A stretch of DNA of 64,000 bases, taken from assembly GCA_019118505.1 (NCBI GenBank), contig DWYU01000024.1, positions 1 to 64,000 on the forward strand, given 5' to 3'. Made by a program: the position numbers and the translations under genes. The notes below the pieces were generated by a model. That model worked only from the letters and a program-made list of their open reading frames with translations, was not told where the DNA came from and made no database searches. The stretch is from Candidatus Oscillibacter excrementavium (GTDB lineage Bacteria; Bacillota; Clostridia; Oscillospirales; Oscillospiraceae). Every line of letters begins with the position of its first letter. Positions within the stretch are counted from its first letter, which is position 1. This document shows positions 14,632-22,874 of this stretch, piece after piece.

Positions 14632-14892
14632 TTACCGGCCGTTCATGGCCTTGTTGATGCGGTCCACCAGTGCCGCCCCGTCCGGGCTCTGCATCAGCTG
14701 GTTCACCATGCGGACCATCTCCGCCGGGTTGCCCTTGGCGGCGGACTGGGCCGCCCGCTGGAGGGACGCCCCCTGGTCTCCGCCGGAGAGCATCTGCAGA
14801 AGGGCCTGCCCGTCCCGGGACTGCATCAGCGCCTGGAGCATGGCGGGGTTGCTTTTCAGCTGTTGGATCATACGGGCTGTCTGTTCGTCCAT
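14632..14892 (-). CDS. Hypothetical helical protein, 86 aa
   Basis: ATG at 14892 follows CAAGGAGGCACT; the longer track ORF is out-of-frame extension. The product is all-helical: MDEQTARMIQQLKSNPAMLQ, then repeats of a pattern in which a Leu/Met-rich helix is followed by Gly-Gly-Asp or Ser-Pro-Asp-Gly turns (SRDGQALLQML, SPDGAALVDRI). The NP-A-M-L-Q phrase is reminiscent of STI1/DP-type helical repeats, which is only a resemblance. First gene of the small operon. Function unknown. Confidence 0.7.
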   Translation of the reverse strand: MDEQTARMIQQLKSNPAMLQALMQSRDGQALLQMLSGGDQGASLQRAAQSAAKGNPAEMVRMVNQLMQSPDGAALVDRINKAMNGR

Positions 14893-14950
14893 AGTGCCTC
14901 CTTGTGACATCTGTGAGATGGATTTCATCTCAGTATATGAGGGCGGAGGC

Positions 14951-14980
14951 AAAAAAGTGCCTGCGCAATGCGCAGGCACT
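14951..14980 (-). terminator. Terminator of the DUF6064-nth unit
   Basis: AGTGCCTGCGC/GCGCAGGCACT with a 3-nt loop, followed on the minus strand by TTTTTT. Confidence 0.88.
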
Positions 14981-15005
14981 GAGACTCCTCTTATATCATT
15001 ATAAA

Positions 15006-15653
15006 TCAGGATTTCTTTTTGGCGGCCCTGGCGGTGTCGCAGTCCTTTGCCAGGGGGCAGCCGTCGCACTTGGGGGAGCGGGCGGTGCAGGTGTCCCGGC
15101 CGAAGAGCACCATCCGGTGGCAGAAGTTGTTGGACTCCTTGGGGGGAATGGACTGGCGCAGCTGCCGCTCCACCTGGAGGGGGTCCTTGGACCCGTCGGT
15201 GATGCCCAGCCGTCCGGTGATGCGGATGCAGTGGGTGTCGCACACATAGGCGGGCTGGCCGAACACGTCCCCCAGGATCAGGTTCGCCGTCTTGCGGCCC
15301 ACGCCGGGCAGGCCCGTCAGCTCCTCCATGGTGCCGGGGACCTTGCCGCCGTACTCGTTCACCAGCTTCTGGGCGCAGGCCACGATGTCCCGGGCCTTGC
15401 CGTTGTAAAAGCCGCAGGAGTGGATGTATTCCCCCACCTCCTTCGGGTCCGCCTCCGCGAAGCTTTCCAGGGTGGGGAAGCGGGCGTACAGCGCCGGAGT
15501 CACCTTGTTGACCCGCTCGTCGGTGCACTGGGCGGAGAGCCGCACGGCAAACAGCAGCTCGTAATCCTTCTTATATTGCAGGGAGCACAGCCCGTCCGGG
15601 TAGATGCCCTTCAGCGTCTCGATGATGCGGTTCACCGCGGCCTTGGATTTCAT
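15006..15653 (-). CDS. nth: Endonuclease III, 215 aa
   Basis: A DNA glycosylase/AP lyase that removes oxidised pyrimidines. The helix-hairpin-helix LPGVGRKTANLIL contains the catalytic Lys, the catalytic Asp is in VCDTHCIRI, and the 4Fe-4S cluster is bound by C-x6-C-x2-C-x5-C (CTARSPKCDGCPLAKDC). The start at 15653 (MKSKAAV) is chosen because GAGGTGA lies upstream and it matches family length; the track start adds 20 residues without support. It follows the DUF6064-like gene on the same strand and probably shares its transcript. Confidence 0.95.
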   Translation of the reverse strand: MKSKAAVNRIIETLKGIYPDGLCSLQYKKDYELLFAVRLSAQCTDERVNKVTPALYARFPTLESFAEADPKEVGEYIHSCGFYNGKARDIVACAQKLVNEYGGKVPGTMEELTGLPGVGRKTANLILGDVFGQPAYVCDTHCIRITGRLGITDGSKDPLQVERQLRQSIPPKESNNFCHRMVLFGRDTCTARSPKCDGCPLAKDCDTARAAKKKS

Positions 15654-15709
15654 GTCGTTCACCTCAGTCGACAGGATACCACAATCTCCGGCAAAAAGCC
15701 AGCAAAAAA

Positions 15710-16333
15710 TCACCGCCTGCGGCCATAACGGCGGTTGAGGTCCGTCTTTCGGAATTCCCGCGCCAGCAGGCAGAGGCCGTACAGGCCGCAGAGCAGGAGG
15801 ATCAGGTCCTCATAGGCGCGGAACAGCAGGGATTTGACCCCCGTCAGCCCCCAGAGCGTCAGCAGTGCCAGCAGCAGCCTGTTTTTGCGGGAATAGCCGC
15901 TGTAAAGGGCGATGCCGAGGCTGACTGCGGGACAGGGCATGATATGGGTCACCAGCTCCGGGAAGGTGTTCCCCAACAGGACGGAGCAGAGGGGGTACAG
16001 GAAATACAGCAACAGCAGCAGCGCCTGGGGAAGGGTGGGGGGCCTCAGAACATCTGCGCTGTTGTGCCGGCACTCATACAGAAACAGGAGACCGCAGGCC
16101 AGAAAGAGGGGCAGAGCAAACAGCCGCTGAATGGGGAGCTCCCCGAAGCCGGCAAAAAAGACTGCGGCGATGAACAGATGGAGGATCCCCAGTGCACACT
16201 TGGCCGCCCACGGGACTTTCTTTGTATAGGAGAGAACCATCATTCCCAGCAAAAAGGCCAGCAAGGGGATCTGAAAGGCCCAGGTCTGCTGGTTGTATGC
16301 GCCGATGACCGCCCAAAAAGTCTGCGCGTCCAT
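15710..16333 (-). CDS. DUF6064-like integral membrane protein, 207 aa
   Basis: The start at 16333 (MDAQTFW) has GGGAGGTGA a few nt upstream; the track's longer form runs into the SSF promoter region. Five to six hydrophobic segments are visible (for example FQIPLLAFLLGMMVL, ILHLFIAAVFFAGF, LLLLYFLYPLCSVLLG, LLLALLTLWGLTGV), and the N-terminal FWAVIGAYNQQTWAFQ phrase fits DUF6064. It ends near the nth start and probably heads that transcript. Function unknown. Confidence 0.75.
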   Translation of the reverse strand: MDAQTFWAVIGAYNQQTWAFQIPLLAFLLGMMVLSYTKKVPWAAKCALGILHLFIAAVFFAGFGELPIQRLFALPLFLACGLLFLYECRHNSADVLRPPTLPQALLLLLYFLYPLCSVLLGNTFPELVTHIMPCPAVSLGIALYSGYSRKNRLLLALLTLWGLTGVKSLLFRAYEDLILLLCGLYGLCLLAREFRKTDLNRRYGRRR

Positions 16334-16433
16334 CCCGTCACCTCCCGCGGCGATTCCGCTGTCCCAGTATAGCACGGGGGAGCCGCGGGGCGCAACCGCC
16401 CCGTTCCGGCGGCGGGGCCCTCCGGGATACAGC

Positions 16434-16462
16434 TTGACAAGATCTCCCTGAAAGAGTAAAAT
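16434..16462 (+). promoter_or_regulatory. Promoter of the sodium:solute symporter gene
   Basis: TTGACA, a 17-bp spacer and TAAAAT, 38 nt before the ATG. Confidence 0.8.
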
Positions 16463-16500
16463 CTCCTTACGATTTTCAAGTGTAAGGAGAAGGAGAAGAT

Positions 16501-17913
16501 ATGGCATATATCATCGCAATCGGCGCCTATCTGGTGCTGCTCATGATCTTCGGGCTCATCGTGGCCCACAAGAAGGTCAAAACCTCGGATGACATGGTGA
16601 CCGGCGGCCACCGCATCCCCTTCATCATTCTGGTGGGCACCCTGCTGGCCACCTGGTGCGGCGGCGGCGGCATCACCGGCTCCGCCAGCGTGGTGTACAC
16701 CGGCGGCCCCTGGGTGGGTCTCATCACCTTCGCGGCGCCTCCCATCGGCATCATCCTGCTGTATTTCATCGCCGGCAAGGTCCGCAAGTCCAACAAGGTG
16801 ACGGTGCCGGAGATCATGGAGGCCCGCTACGGCAAGGCCGCCAGCATCATCTCCGCCATCTGCGTCATGCTGGCCTATGTGGGCGTGCTGGCCACCCAGC
16901 TGAAGGCTGCTGCGGACATCATCGTCCTGCTGTGCTCCTCTAGCGGCGTGGAGATCTCCCACGGCCTGGCCCTGGCCATCTGCACCATCATCATCGCCGT
17001 CATCACCGTTGGCGGCGGCCTGGTGTCCGTGGCCTACTCTGACGCCGTCAGCGCCCTGCTGATGATCGGCGGCTTCTTCGCAGCCATCCCCATCCTGATG
17101 GCGGCCGCCTCCGCCCAGGGCGCCACTCTGCCCCCGGAGAAGATGACCCTCACCGGCGGCATGTCCGGCTGGGAGCTGCTGGGCTACTTCCTGCCCTCCC
17201 TGGCCCTGATGCTGGGCGACCAGAACATGCTCCAGCGGTTCGCCTCCGCCAAGAACAGCGAGGAGGCCAAGAAGTCCAACATCGGCATGTTCATCGGCGA
17301 GATCCTGGTGATCCTCAGCATCGTGGCCATCGTCACCCAGGCGGCCAAGCTGTATCCCACCCTGGAGACGCCCTCCAACGTCATCTTCCAGGTGGCGGTG
17401 GACTACCTGCCCCTGGTTTTCGGCGCGCTGGTGATGTGTGCCTGCATGGCCTTCATCGTCACCACGGCGGACAGCTATCTGCTCTCCTCCGCCACCAACC
17501 TGACCAACGACGTCTACGAGCGGTACATCAACACCAAGGCCACGGACAAGCAGAAGATGCTGGTCCTGCGGGGCACCATCATCGTGTTCAGCTTTGTCGC
17601 CGTGGCGCTGACCCTGTATTTCCCCACCGTGCTGTCCCTGCAGATGACGGCCTACACCATGTACGGCGCCGCCATCACCCCGGCCATCCTGTTCGCCCTC
17701 TTCTCCAAGCGGGTGACGCCTGCCGGCGGCATGGCGGGCATCCTGGTGGGCGGCCTGGTCACCATCATCTGGACCCTGATGGGCACCCCCTACGGGATCC
17801 AGTGCGCCATCGTGGCGGTGCCCGCCTCGGTGATCGCCATTCTGGTGGTCAGCGCCGTGACCCGGTGCAACGATCCCAAGCGGTCTCTGGAAGCCCTGTA
17901 CCAGGACAACTGA
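16501..17913 (+). CDS. Sodium:solute symporter family transporter, 470 aa
   Basis: An SSF (LeuT-fold) cation-coupled importer with about 12-13 membrane segments. Typical landmarks are the TWCGGGGITGSAS unwound segment near residues 50-65, the substrate/sodium region VAYSDAVSALLMIGG, and ADSYLLSSATNLTNDVYERY, which resembles the SSF signature near TM8/9. AAGGAGAAGGAGAAG precedes the ATG. A terminator separates it from three peptidase genes on the same strand, which suggests uptake of an amino acid, peptide-derived compound or organic acid; the substrate cannot be told. Confidence 0.9.
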   Translation: MAYIIAIGAYLVLLMIFGLIVAHKKVKTSDDMVTGGHRIPFIILVGTLLATWCGGGGITGSASVVYTGGPWVGLITFAAPPIGIILLYFIAGKVRKSNKVTVPEIMEARYGKAASIISAICVMLAYVGVLATQLKAAADIIVLLCSSSGVEISHGLALAICTIIIAVITVGGGLVSVAYSDAVSALLMIGGFFAAIPILMAAASAQGATLPPEKMTLTGGMSGWELLGYFLPSLALMLGDQNMLQRFASAKNSEEAKKSNIGMFIGEILVILSIVAIVTQAAKLYPTLETPSNVIFQVAVDYLPLVFGALVMCACMAFIVTTADSYLLSSATNLTNDVYERYINTKATDKQKMLVLRGTIIVFSFVAVALTLYFPTVLSLQMTAYTMYGAAITPAILFALFSKRVTPAGGMAGILVGGLVTIIWTLMGTPYGIQCAIVAVPASVIAILVVSAVTRCNDPKRSLEALYQDN

Positions 17914-17918
17914 TCCCG

Positions 17919-17953
17919 AGCGGGGCAGAAAGTGATTTCTGCCCCGCTTTTTT
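17919..17953 (+). terminator. Terminator of the SSF gene
   Basis: AGCGGGGCAGAAA pairs with TTTCTGCCCCGCT around GTGA, followed by TTTTTT. It isolates the transporter from the peptidase operon, at least partly. Confidence 0.92.
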
Positions 17954-17999
17954 CTGCGCGCTCCCGCGCAAGGACTGATAAGAAAGTGAGGAACCACAC

Positions 18000-19127
18000 A
18001 TGGAAGATCCCCGTATCCGCAAATTTGCCCAGTTCCTGATCCGCAGCGCCGTGGGTCTGGAGAAGGGCGAGAAGATCCTGATCGAGCTCCACGGCAGCGA
18101 GACCGGGCTGATGAAGGCCCTGGTGCAGGAGGCCTACGCCGTGGGCGGCAAGCCCTTTGTCCACATCTTCGACTACGCCGTGGAGGGCGCCCTGGTCCAG
18201 GGAGCCGACGCCGAGCACATGGAGGAGATCGCCTCCTACGAGCTGGCGCGGATGCGGGACATGGACGCCTACATCGACATCCGGGCCACCACCAACATCA
18301 GCGCCTGGCACAACGTCTCTGACGAGGCCCAGAAGCGCTACCGCCAGTATTACTGGGGCCCCATCCATCTGGACCAGCGGTGCAACCACACCAAGTGGTC
18401 CGTGCTCCGGTACCCCAACGACGCCATGGCCCAGCTGGCCGGCGTCTCCACGGAGGAGTACGAGGACTTCTACTTCCGGGCCTGCCTGGTGGACTACGAC
18501 AAGATGGGCCGGGCCATGCGGCCCCTCCAGGACCTGATGGCCAGGACCGACAGGGTCCGCATCGTCTCTCCCGGCACGGACATCTCCTTCTCCATCAAGG
18601 GCATCCCCAGCTTCGGCATGCACGGCAACCGGAACATCCCCGACGGCGAGATCTACACCTCTCCCGTGAAGGACTCCGTCAACGGCCACATCACCTACAA
18701 CGTGCCCTCTCCCTATGACGGCTTTTTGTTCCGGGATGTGTACCTGGAGTTCCGGGACGGCAGGATCGTCAAGGCCACCAGCAACAACACCGACTACATG
18801 AACGAGATCCTGGACATCGACGAGGGCGCCCGGTACATCGGCGAGTTCGCCTTCGGCGTGAACCCGGAGATCAACCACCCCATCGGGGACATCCTGTTCG
18901 ACGAGAAGATCGCCGGCAGCTTCCACCTGACCCCCGGCAACAGCTACGACAACGCCTCCAACGGCAACCACTCCGCCGTCCACTGGGACCTGATCCAGAT
19001 CCAGACGCCGGAGTACGGCGGGGGAGAGATCTGGTTCGACGACGTGCTGATCCGCAAGGACGGCCTCTTCGTGCTGGACGAATTGAAGTGCCTGAATCCG
19101 GAGAATCTGCTCTCCAAGGACGCATAA
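18000..19127 (+). CDS. Aminopeptidase, M29 family, 375 aa
   Basis: A cytosolic dinuclear-metal aminopeptidase (AmpS/AmpT type) that removes N-terminal residues from peptides. The metal/catalytic residues appear in the expected order: NIPDGEIYTSP (Glu), YIGEFAFGVNP (Glu), SFHLTPGNSY (His), NHSAVHWDL (His) and GGGEIWFDD (Asp). Length is slightly short of the usual 400-410. First gene of a three-peptidase operon; the next gene follows 15 nt later. Confidence 0.9.
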   Translation: MEDPRIRKFAQFLIRSAVGLEKGEKILIELHGSETGLMKALVQEAYAVGGKPFVHIFDYAVEGALVQGADAEHMEEIASYELARMRDMDAYIDIRATTNISAWHNVSDEAQKRYRQYYWGPIHLDQRCNHTKWSVLRYPNDAMAQLAGVSTEEYEDFYFRACLVDYDKMGRAMRPLQDLMARTDRVRIVSPGTDISFSIKGIPSFGMHGNRNIPDGEIYTSPVKDSVNGHITYNVPSPYDGFLFRDVYLEFRDGRIVKATSNNTDYMNEILDIDEGARYIGEFAFGVNPEINHPIGDILFDEKIAGSFHLTPGNSYDNASNGNHSAVHWDLIQIQTPEYGGGEIWFDDVLIRKDGLFVLDELKCLNPENLLSKDA

Positions 19128-19142
19128 GGAGGAACTGAGAAC

Positions 19143-20399
19143 ATGGATACCGTTGTTGACCGCCTGATCCGCTACGCCAAGGTGTACAGCGAGAGCGACT
19201 ACCACGCGGGCCGCTCCGCCACCCCCAGCACGGACCGCCAGTTCGACATGGCCAAGCTGCTGGTGGAGGAACTCCGCGGCCTTGGCATCGAGAACGCCCG
19301 GTATGACGACAAGTGCTACGTCTACGCCACCCTGGAGCCGACGCCGGGGTGCGAGCATCTGCCCGCCATCGGCCTCATCGCCCACATGGACACCACCCCG
19401 GACATGACCGGCAAGGACGTGAAGCCCCAGATCATCCACTACACCGGCGGGGACGTGGTGCTGAACCGGGAGCAGAACATCGTCATGAAGGCGGAGCAGT
19501 TCCCGGAGCTTGCAAAGTTCGTGGGCCAGGACCTGGTCTGCTCCGACGGCACCACCCTGCTGGGGGCGGATGACAAGGCGGGCATCGCCATCATCCTCCA
19601 GGCGGTGGAGGAGCTGCTGGCGGAGAAGGCCCCCCACGGCAGGATCTGCCTGGGCTTCACCCCGGACGAGGAGATCGGCATGGGGGCCAGCGCCTTCGAC
19701 GTGGCCGGCTTCGGCGCGGATTTCGCCTACACCCTGGACGGCGGAGACATCACCGACTACGAGTACGAGACCTTCAACGCCGCCAAGACGGTGGTGACCA
19801 TCAACGGCTTCAGCATCCACCCGGGCTCCTCCAAGGACAAGATGAAGAACGCCCTGCTGATCGCCATGGAGTACAACGCCCTGCTGCCGGCGCTGGAGAC
19901 CCCCACCCACACGGAGGGATACGAGGGCTTCTTCCACCTGCAGGAGCTGCACGGCAAGGCGGAGAAGGCCACCATGGAGTATATCGTCCGGGACCACGAC
20001 ATGCAGCGGTTCCAGGAGCGCAAGGCCATGATGGACAAGGCCGCGGAGCAGATCAACCGCCGCTGGGGCGACGGCACCGCGGTGGTGGACACCCAGGACC
20101 AGTATTACAATATGTACGAGGTGCTGAAGGACCACATGGAGATCATTGCGCTGGCGGAGGCCGCCATGAAGGCCGCCGGCATCGAGAATCCCACCCACTC
20201 GCCCATCCGGGGCGGTACCGACGGCAGCGTGCTGACCTACAAGGGCCTGCTGTGCCCCAACCTGCCCAGCGCGGGCCACAACGCCCACGGCCGGTATGAG
20301 TACGCGCCGGTGGAGTCCCTGAAGACCGGCGTGAAGATCGTGAAATCTCTGGTGGCGCCCCAGCTGGTGGAGCGCGTGATTGGAAAAAAGGAGAGCTGA
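19143..20399 (+). CDS. pepT: Peptidase T (tripeptide aminopeptidase), 418 aa
   Basis: An M20B metallopeptidase that cleaves the N-terminal residue of tripeptides. The zinc motifs are complete: GLIAHMDTTPD (His, Asp), GADDKAGIA (bridging Asp), TPDEEIGMGA (catalytic Glu and Glu ligand), AYTLDGG (Asp) and the final His in SAGHNAHGRYE. Length matches the family. AAGGAGGAACTGAGAAC precedes the start. It lies between the M29 gene and the M24 gene, supporting a peptide-degradation operon. Confidence 0.95.
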   Translation: MDTVVDRLIRYAKVYSESDYHAGRSATPSTDRQFDMAKLLVEELRGLGIENARYDDKCYVYATLEPTPGCEHLPAIGLIAHMDTTPDMTGKDVKPQIIHYTGGDVVLNREQNIVMKAEQFPELAKFVGQDLVCSDGTTLLGADDKAGIAIILQAVEELLAEKAPHGRICLGFTPDEEIGMGASAFDVAGFGADFAYTLDGGDITDYEYETFNAAKTVVTINGFSIHPGSSKDKMKNALLIAMEYNALLPALETPTHTEGYEGFFHLQELHGKAEKATMEYIVRDHDMQRFQERKAMMDKAAEQINRRWGDGTAVVDTQDQYYNMYEVLKDHMEIIALAEAAMKAAGIENPTHSPIRGGTDGSVLTYKGLLCPNLPSAGHNAHGRYEYAPVESLKTGVKIVKSLVAPQLVERVIGKKES

Positions 20400-20404
20400 G
20401 AGTT

Positions 20405-21478
20405 ATGTATCAGGAGCGAATCAACCGGGTGCTGGCCGCCATGGAGCGGATGGGCCTGGAGCAGATGCTGGTGTCCGACCCGGACAGCATCTGGTATCTG
20501 ACGGGCTATGACGTGGTCCCCTTTGAGCGGCTGTACGCCCTTTACCTGCGGAAGGACGGGCAGCACAAGCTGTTTTTGAACAAGCTGTTCCCGGTGCCGG
20601 AGGTCCCCTATGAGCAGGTGTGGTTCTCCGACACGGACGACTATCTCTCCATCCTGGCGGACGCCGTGGACGGGGAGCACGACCTGGGCGTGGACAAGGA
20701 CTGGCCCGCCCGGTTCCTGCTGCCTCTGATGGCCCACAACCCCAACTGTAAATACGTGCTGGCCTCCGACTGCGTGGACGACGCCCGGGCCTGCAAGGAC
20801 GCGGTGGAGCAGGACCTGATGCGGGAGGCATCCCGGATCAACGACGTGGTGATGGAGCGGGCCGCCGCCTACATGAAGGAGGGCATGACCGAGCGGGAGG
20901 TGTCCGACTACATCGCGGCCCAGTACGCCGCCGAGGGGTGCGACTCCACGGCCTTCCTGCCCATCGTCTCCTACGGCGCCCACGCCGCGGACCCCCACCA
21001 CGAGCCGGACCAGACTCCCCTGCGGGCCGGGGACTGCATCGTTATCGACATGGGCTGCCGGAAGAGCCGTTACTGCTCCGACATGACCCGGACCTTCTTC
21101 TGCAAGACGGCGGACCCCAAGTACGCCGCCATCCACGACCTGGTGCGGGAGGCCAATGAGAAGGCGGAGTCCCTGATCCGCCCCGGCGTGGCCCTGAAGG
21201 ACCTGGACAAGGCCGCCAGGGACCACATCGCCGCCGCCGGCTACGGGGAGTTCTTCACCCACCGGCTGGGCCACTTCATCGGCCAGACGGACCACGAGAA
21301 GGGGGACGTCAGCGCCACCACGCCCCTGGTGGCCAAGCCCGGCATGATCTTCTCCATCGAGCCCGGCGTGTACCTGCCCGGCGAGTTCGGCGTCCGGGTG
21401 GAGGACCTGGTGCTGGTGACGGAGACCGGCTGCGAGATCCTCAACCACGTGGACAAGCACTGGAAAACGGTGGGCTGA
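20405..21478 (+). CDS. Xaa-Pro peptidase, M24 family, 357 aa
   Basis: A pita-bread metallopeptidase for prolyl peptides (PepQ/PepP type). Ligands are seen in VIDMGCRKSRYCSDMTRTF (two Asp), HRLGHFIGQ (His), IFSIEPGVY (Glu) and VRVEDLVLV (Glu). The N-terminal creatinase-like domain covers about residues 1-130. It starts 5 nt after the pepT stop, so the three peptidases are co-transcribed. Confidence 0.92.
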   Translation: MYQERINRVLAAMERMGLEQMLVSDPDSIWYLTGYDVVPFERLYALYLRKDGQHKLFLNKLFPVPEVPYEQVWFSDTDDYLSILADAVDGEHDLGVDKDWPARFLLPLMAHNPNCKYVLASDCVDDARACKDAVEQDLMREASRINDVVMERAAAYMKEGMTEREVSDYIAAQYAAEGCDSTAFLPIVSYGAHAADPHHEPDQTPLRAGDCIVIDMGCRKSRYCSDMTRTFFCKTADPKYAAIHDLVREANEKAESLIRPGVALKDLDKAARDHIAAAGYGEFFTHRLGHFIGQTDHEKGDVSATTPLVAKPGMIFSIEPGVYLPGEFGVRVEDLVLVTETGCEILNHVDKHWKTVG

Positions 21479-21488
21479 CCGAAACAGA

Positions 21489-21518
21489 GCCGGGAAGACA
21501 GCTGTCTTCCCGGCTTTT
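21489..21518 (+). terminator. Terminator of the peptidase operon
   Basis: GCCGGGAAGAC/GTCTTCCCGGC around AGCT, followed by TTTT. Confidence 0.88.
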
Positions 21519-21605
21519 CAGCGTTTTCCGGGTGGAAATTTCCGGCGGGCTATGGTATAATAAAAATTCCGAATTTGAAACCCGACAGGGAAGGGGGGTG
21601 CCGCC

Positions 21606-22874
21606 ATGCAGCGGCCTCTGGCGGACGAGATCCGCCCAAAGACATTGGACGAGGTGGTGGGCCAGCGGCACCTGCTGGCAAAGGGCGCGGTGCTCCGCCG
21701 GCTCATCGACAGCGGGACCGAGGCCAACATGGTGTTCTACGGCCCCTCCGGCACCGGCAAGACCACCATCGCCAACATCATCGCCCGGCAGACCAACAAG
21801 ACCCTCCACCGGCTCAACGCCACCACCGCGTCCCTCCAGGACGTGAAGGACATCATCGCCGACGTGGGGACCCTGCTGGCCCCGGGAGGCATCCTGCTGT
21901 ACCTGGACGAGATCCAGTACTTCAACAAAAAGCAGCAGCAGAGTCTGCTGGAGTTCATGGAGAACGGGTCTCTGACCCTCATCGCCTCCACCACGGAGAA
22001 CCCATACTTCTATGTGTACGGCGCGCTGCTGTCCCGCAGCACGGTGTTTGAGTTCAAGGCCGTGTCCCCGGAGGAGGTGGAGCCCGCCGTCCTCCGGGCC
22101 CTGAAGATCGAGCAGGACCGGGCGCCCCTGCCCCTGGACTGGGAGCAGACGGTGCCCCGGCAGATCGCCACTGCCTGCGGCGGCGATGTCCGCAAGGCCA
22201 TCAACGCGGTGGAGCTCCTCTGTCAGGCAGCCCTGCCCAAGGACGGCAGGCTGACGCTGACCCTGGCCGACGCGGAGCAGGTGGCCCAGCGCAGCGCCAT
22301 GCGGTACGACAAGGGCGGCGACGCCATGTACGACGCCGCCTCCGCCCTGATGAAGTCCCTCCGGGGCAGCGACCCGGACGCGGCCCTCCACTACCTGGCC
22401 CGGTTCCTGGAGGCGGGGGACCTGATCACTCCCTGCCGGCGGCTGCTGTGCTCCGCCAGCGAGGATGTGGGGATGGCATACCCCCAGGCGGTCTCCATCG
22501 TGAAGGCCTGCGTGGACACCGCCATGCAGCTGGGGCTGCCGGAGGCCCAGCTCCCCCTGGCCCAGGCGGCCATCCTGCTGGCCACGGCCCCCAAGTCCAA
22601 CAGCGTGACGGCCGGCATCGGCAAAGCCTGGGCGGACGTGAAGGCGGGCCGCACCGGGGACGTGCCCCGGGAGCTGCAGAACGTCCATGCGGACTCCGCC
22701 GGCATGGAGCGGGAGCAGGGGTACTTGTACCCCCACAACTTCCCCCGCCACTGGGTGCAGCAGCAGTACCTGCCCGATGCCCTGAAGGGCGTCCATTACT
22801 ACGAATACGGCGACAACAAGACGGAGCAGGCCGCCAAGCGGTACTGGGAGGATATCAAGGGCCCGCAGCCGTGA
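21606..22874 (+). CDS. rarA: Replication-associated recombination protein A (AAA ATPase), 422 aa
   Basis: A RarA/MgsA/WRNIP1-family clamp-loader-like ATPase acting at stalled forks. Walker A GPSGTGKTT lies at about 41-49, Walker B LYLDEIQYFNKKQQQ near 97, sensor 1 in IASTTENP, and the C-terminal tetramerisation region includes ASEDVGMAYPQA and YLYPHNFP...WVQQQYLP. The family usually has DEIHRFNK; here it is DEIQYFNK. AAGGGGGGTGCCGCC precedes the start and a TATAAT lies at 21556. Its last 20 nt overlap the convergent S1-domain gene. Confidence 0.95.
   Translation: MQRPLADEIRPKTLDEVVGQRHLLAKGAVLRRLIDSGTEANMVFYGPSGTGKTTIANIIARQTNKTLHRLNATTASLQDVKDIIADVGTLLAPGGILLYLDEIQYFNKKQQQSLLEFMENGSLTLIASTTENPYFYVYGALLSRSTVFEFKAVSPEEVEPAVLRALKIEQDRAPLPLDWEQTVPRQIATACGGDVRKAINAVELLCQAALPKDGRLTLTLADAEQVAQRSAMRYDKGGDAMYDAASALMKSLRGSDPDAALHYLARFLEAGDLITPCRRLLCSASEDVGMAYPQAVSIVKACVDTAMQLGLPEAQLPLAQAAILLATAPKSNSVTAGIGKAWADVKAGRTGDVPRELQNVHADSAGMEREQGYLYPHNFPRHWVQQQYLPDALKGVHYYEYGDNKTEQAAKRYWEDIKGPQP

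Noticed and set aside
17790-20288. 832-aa minus-strand ORF antisense to the peptidase operon
   Set aside because: Shadow ORF of GC-rich coding DNA with no start signal.
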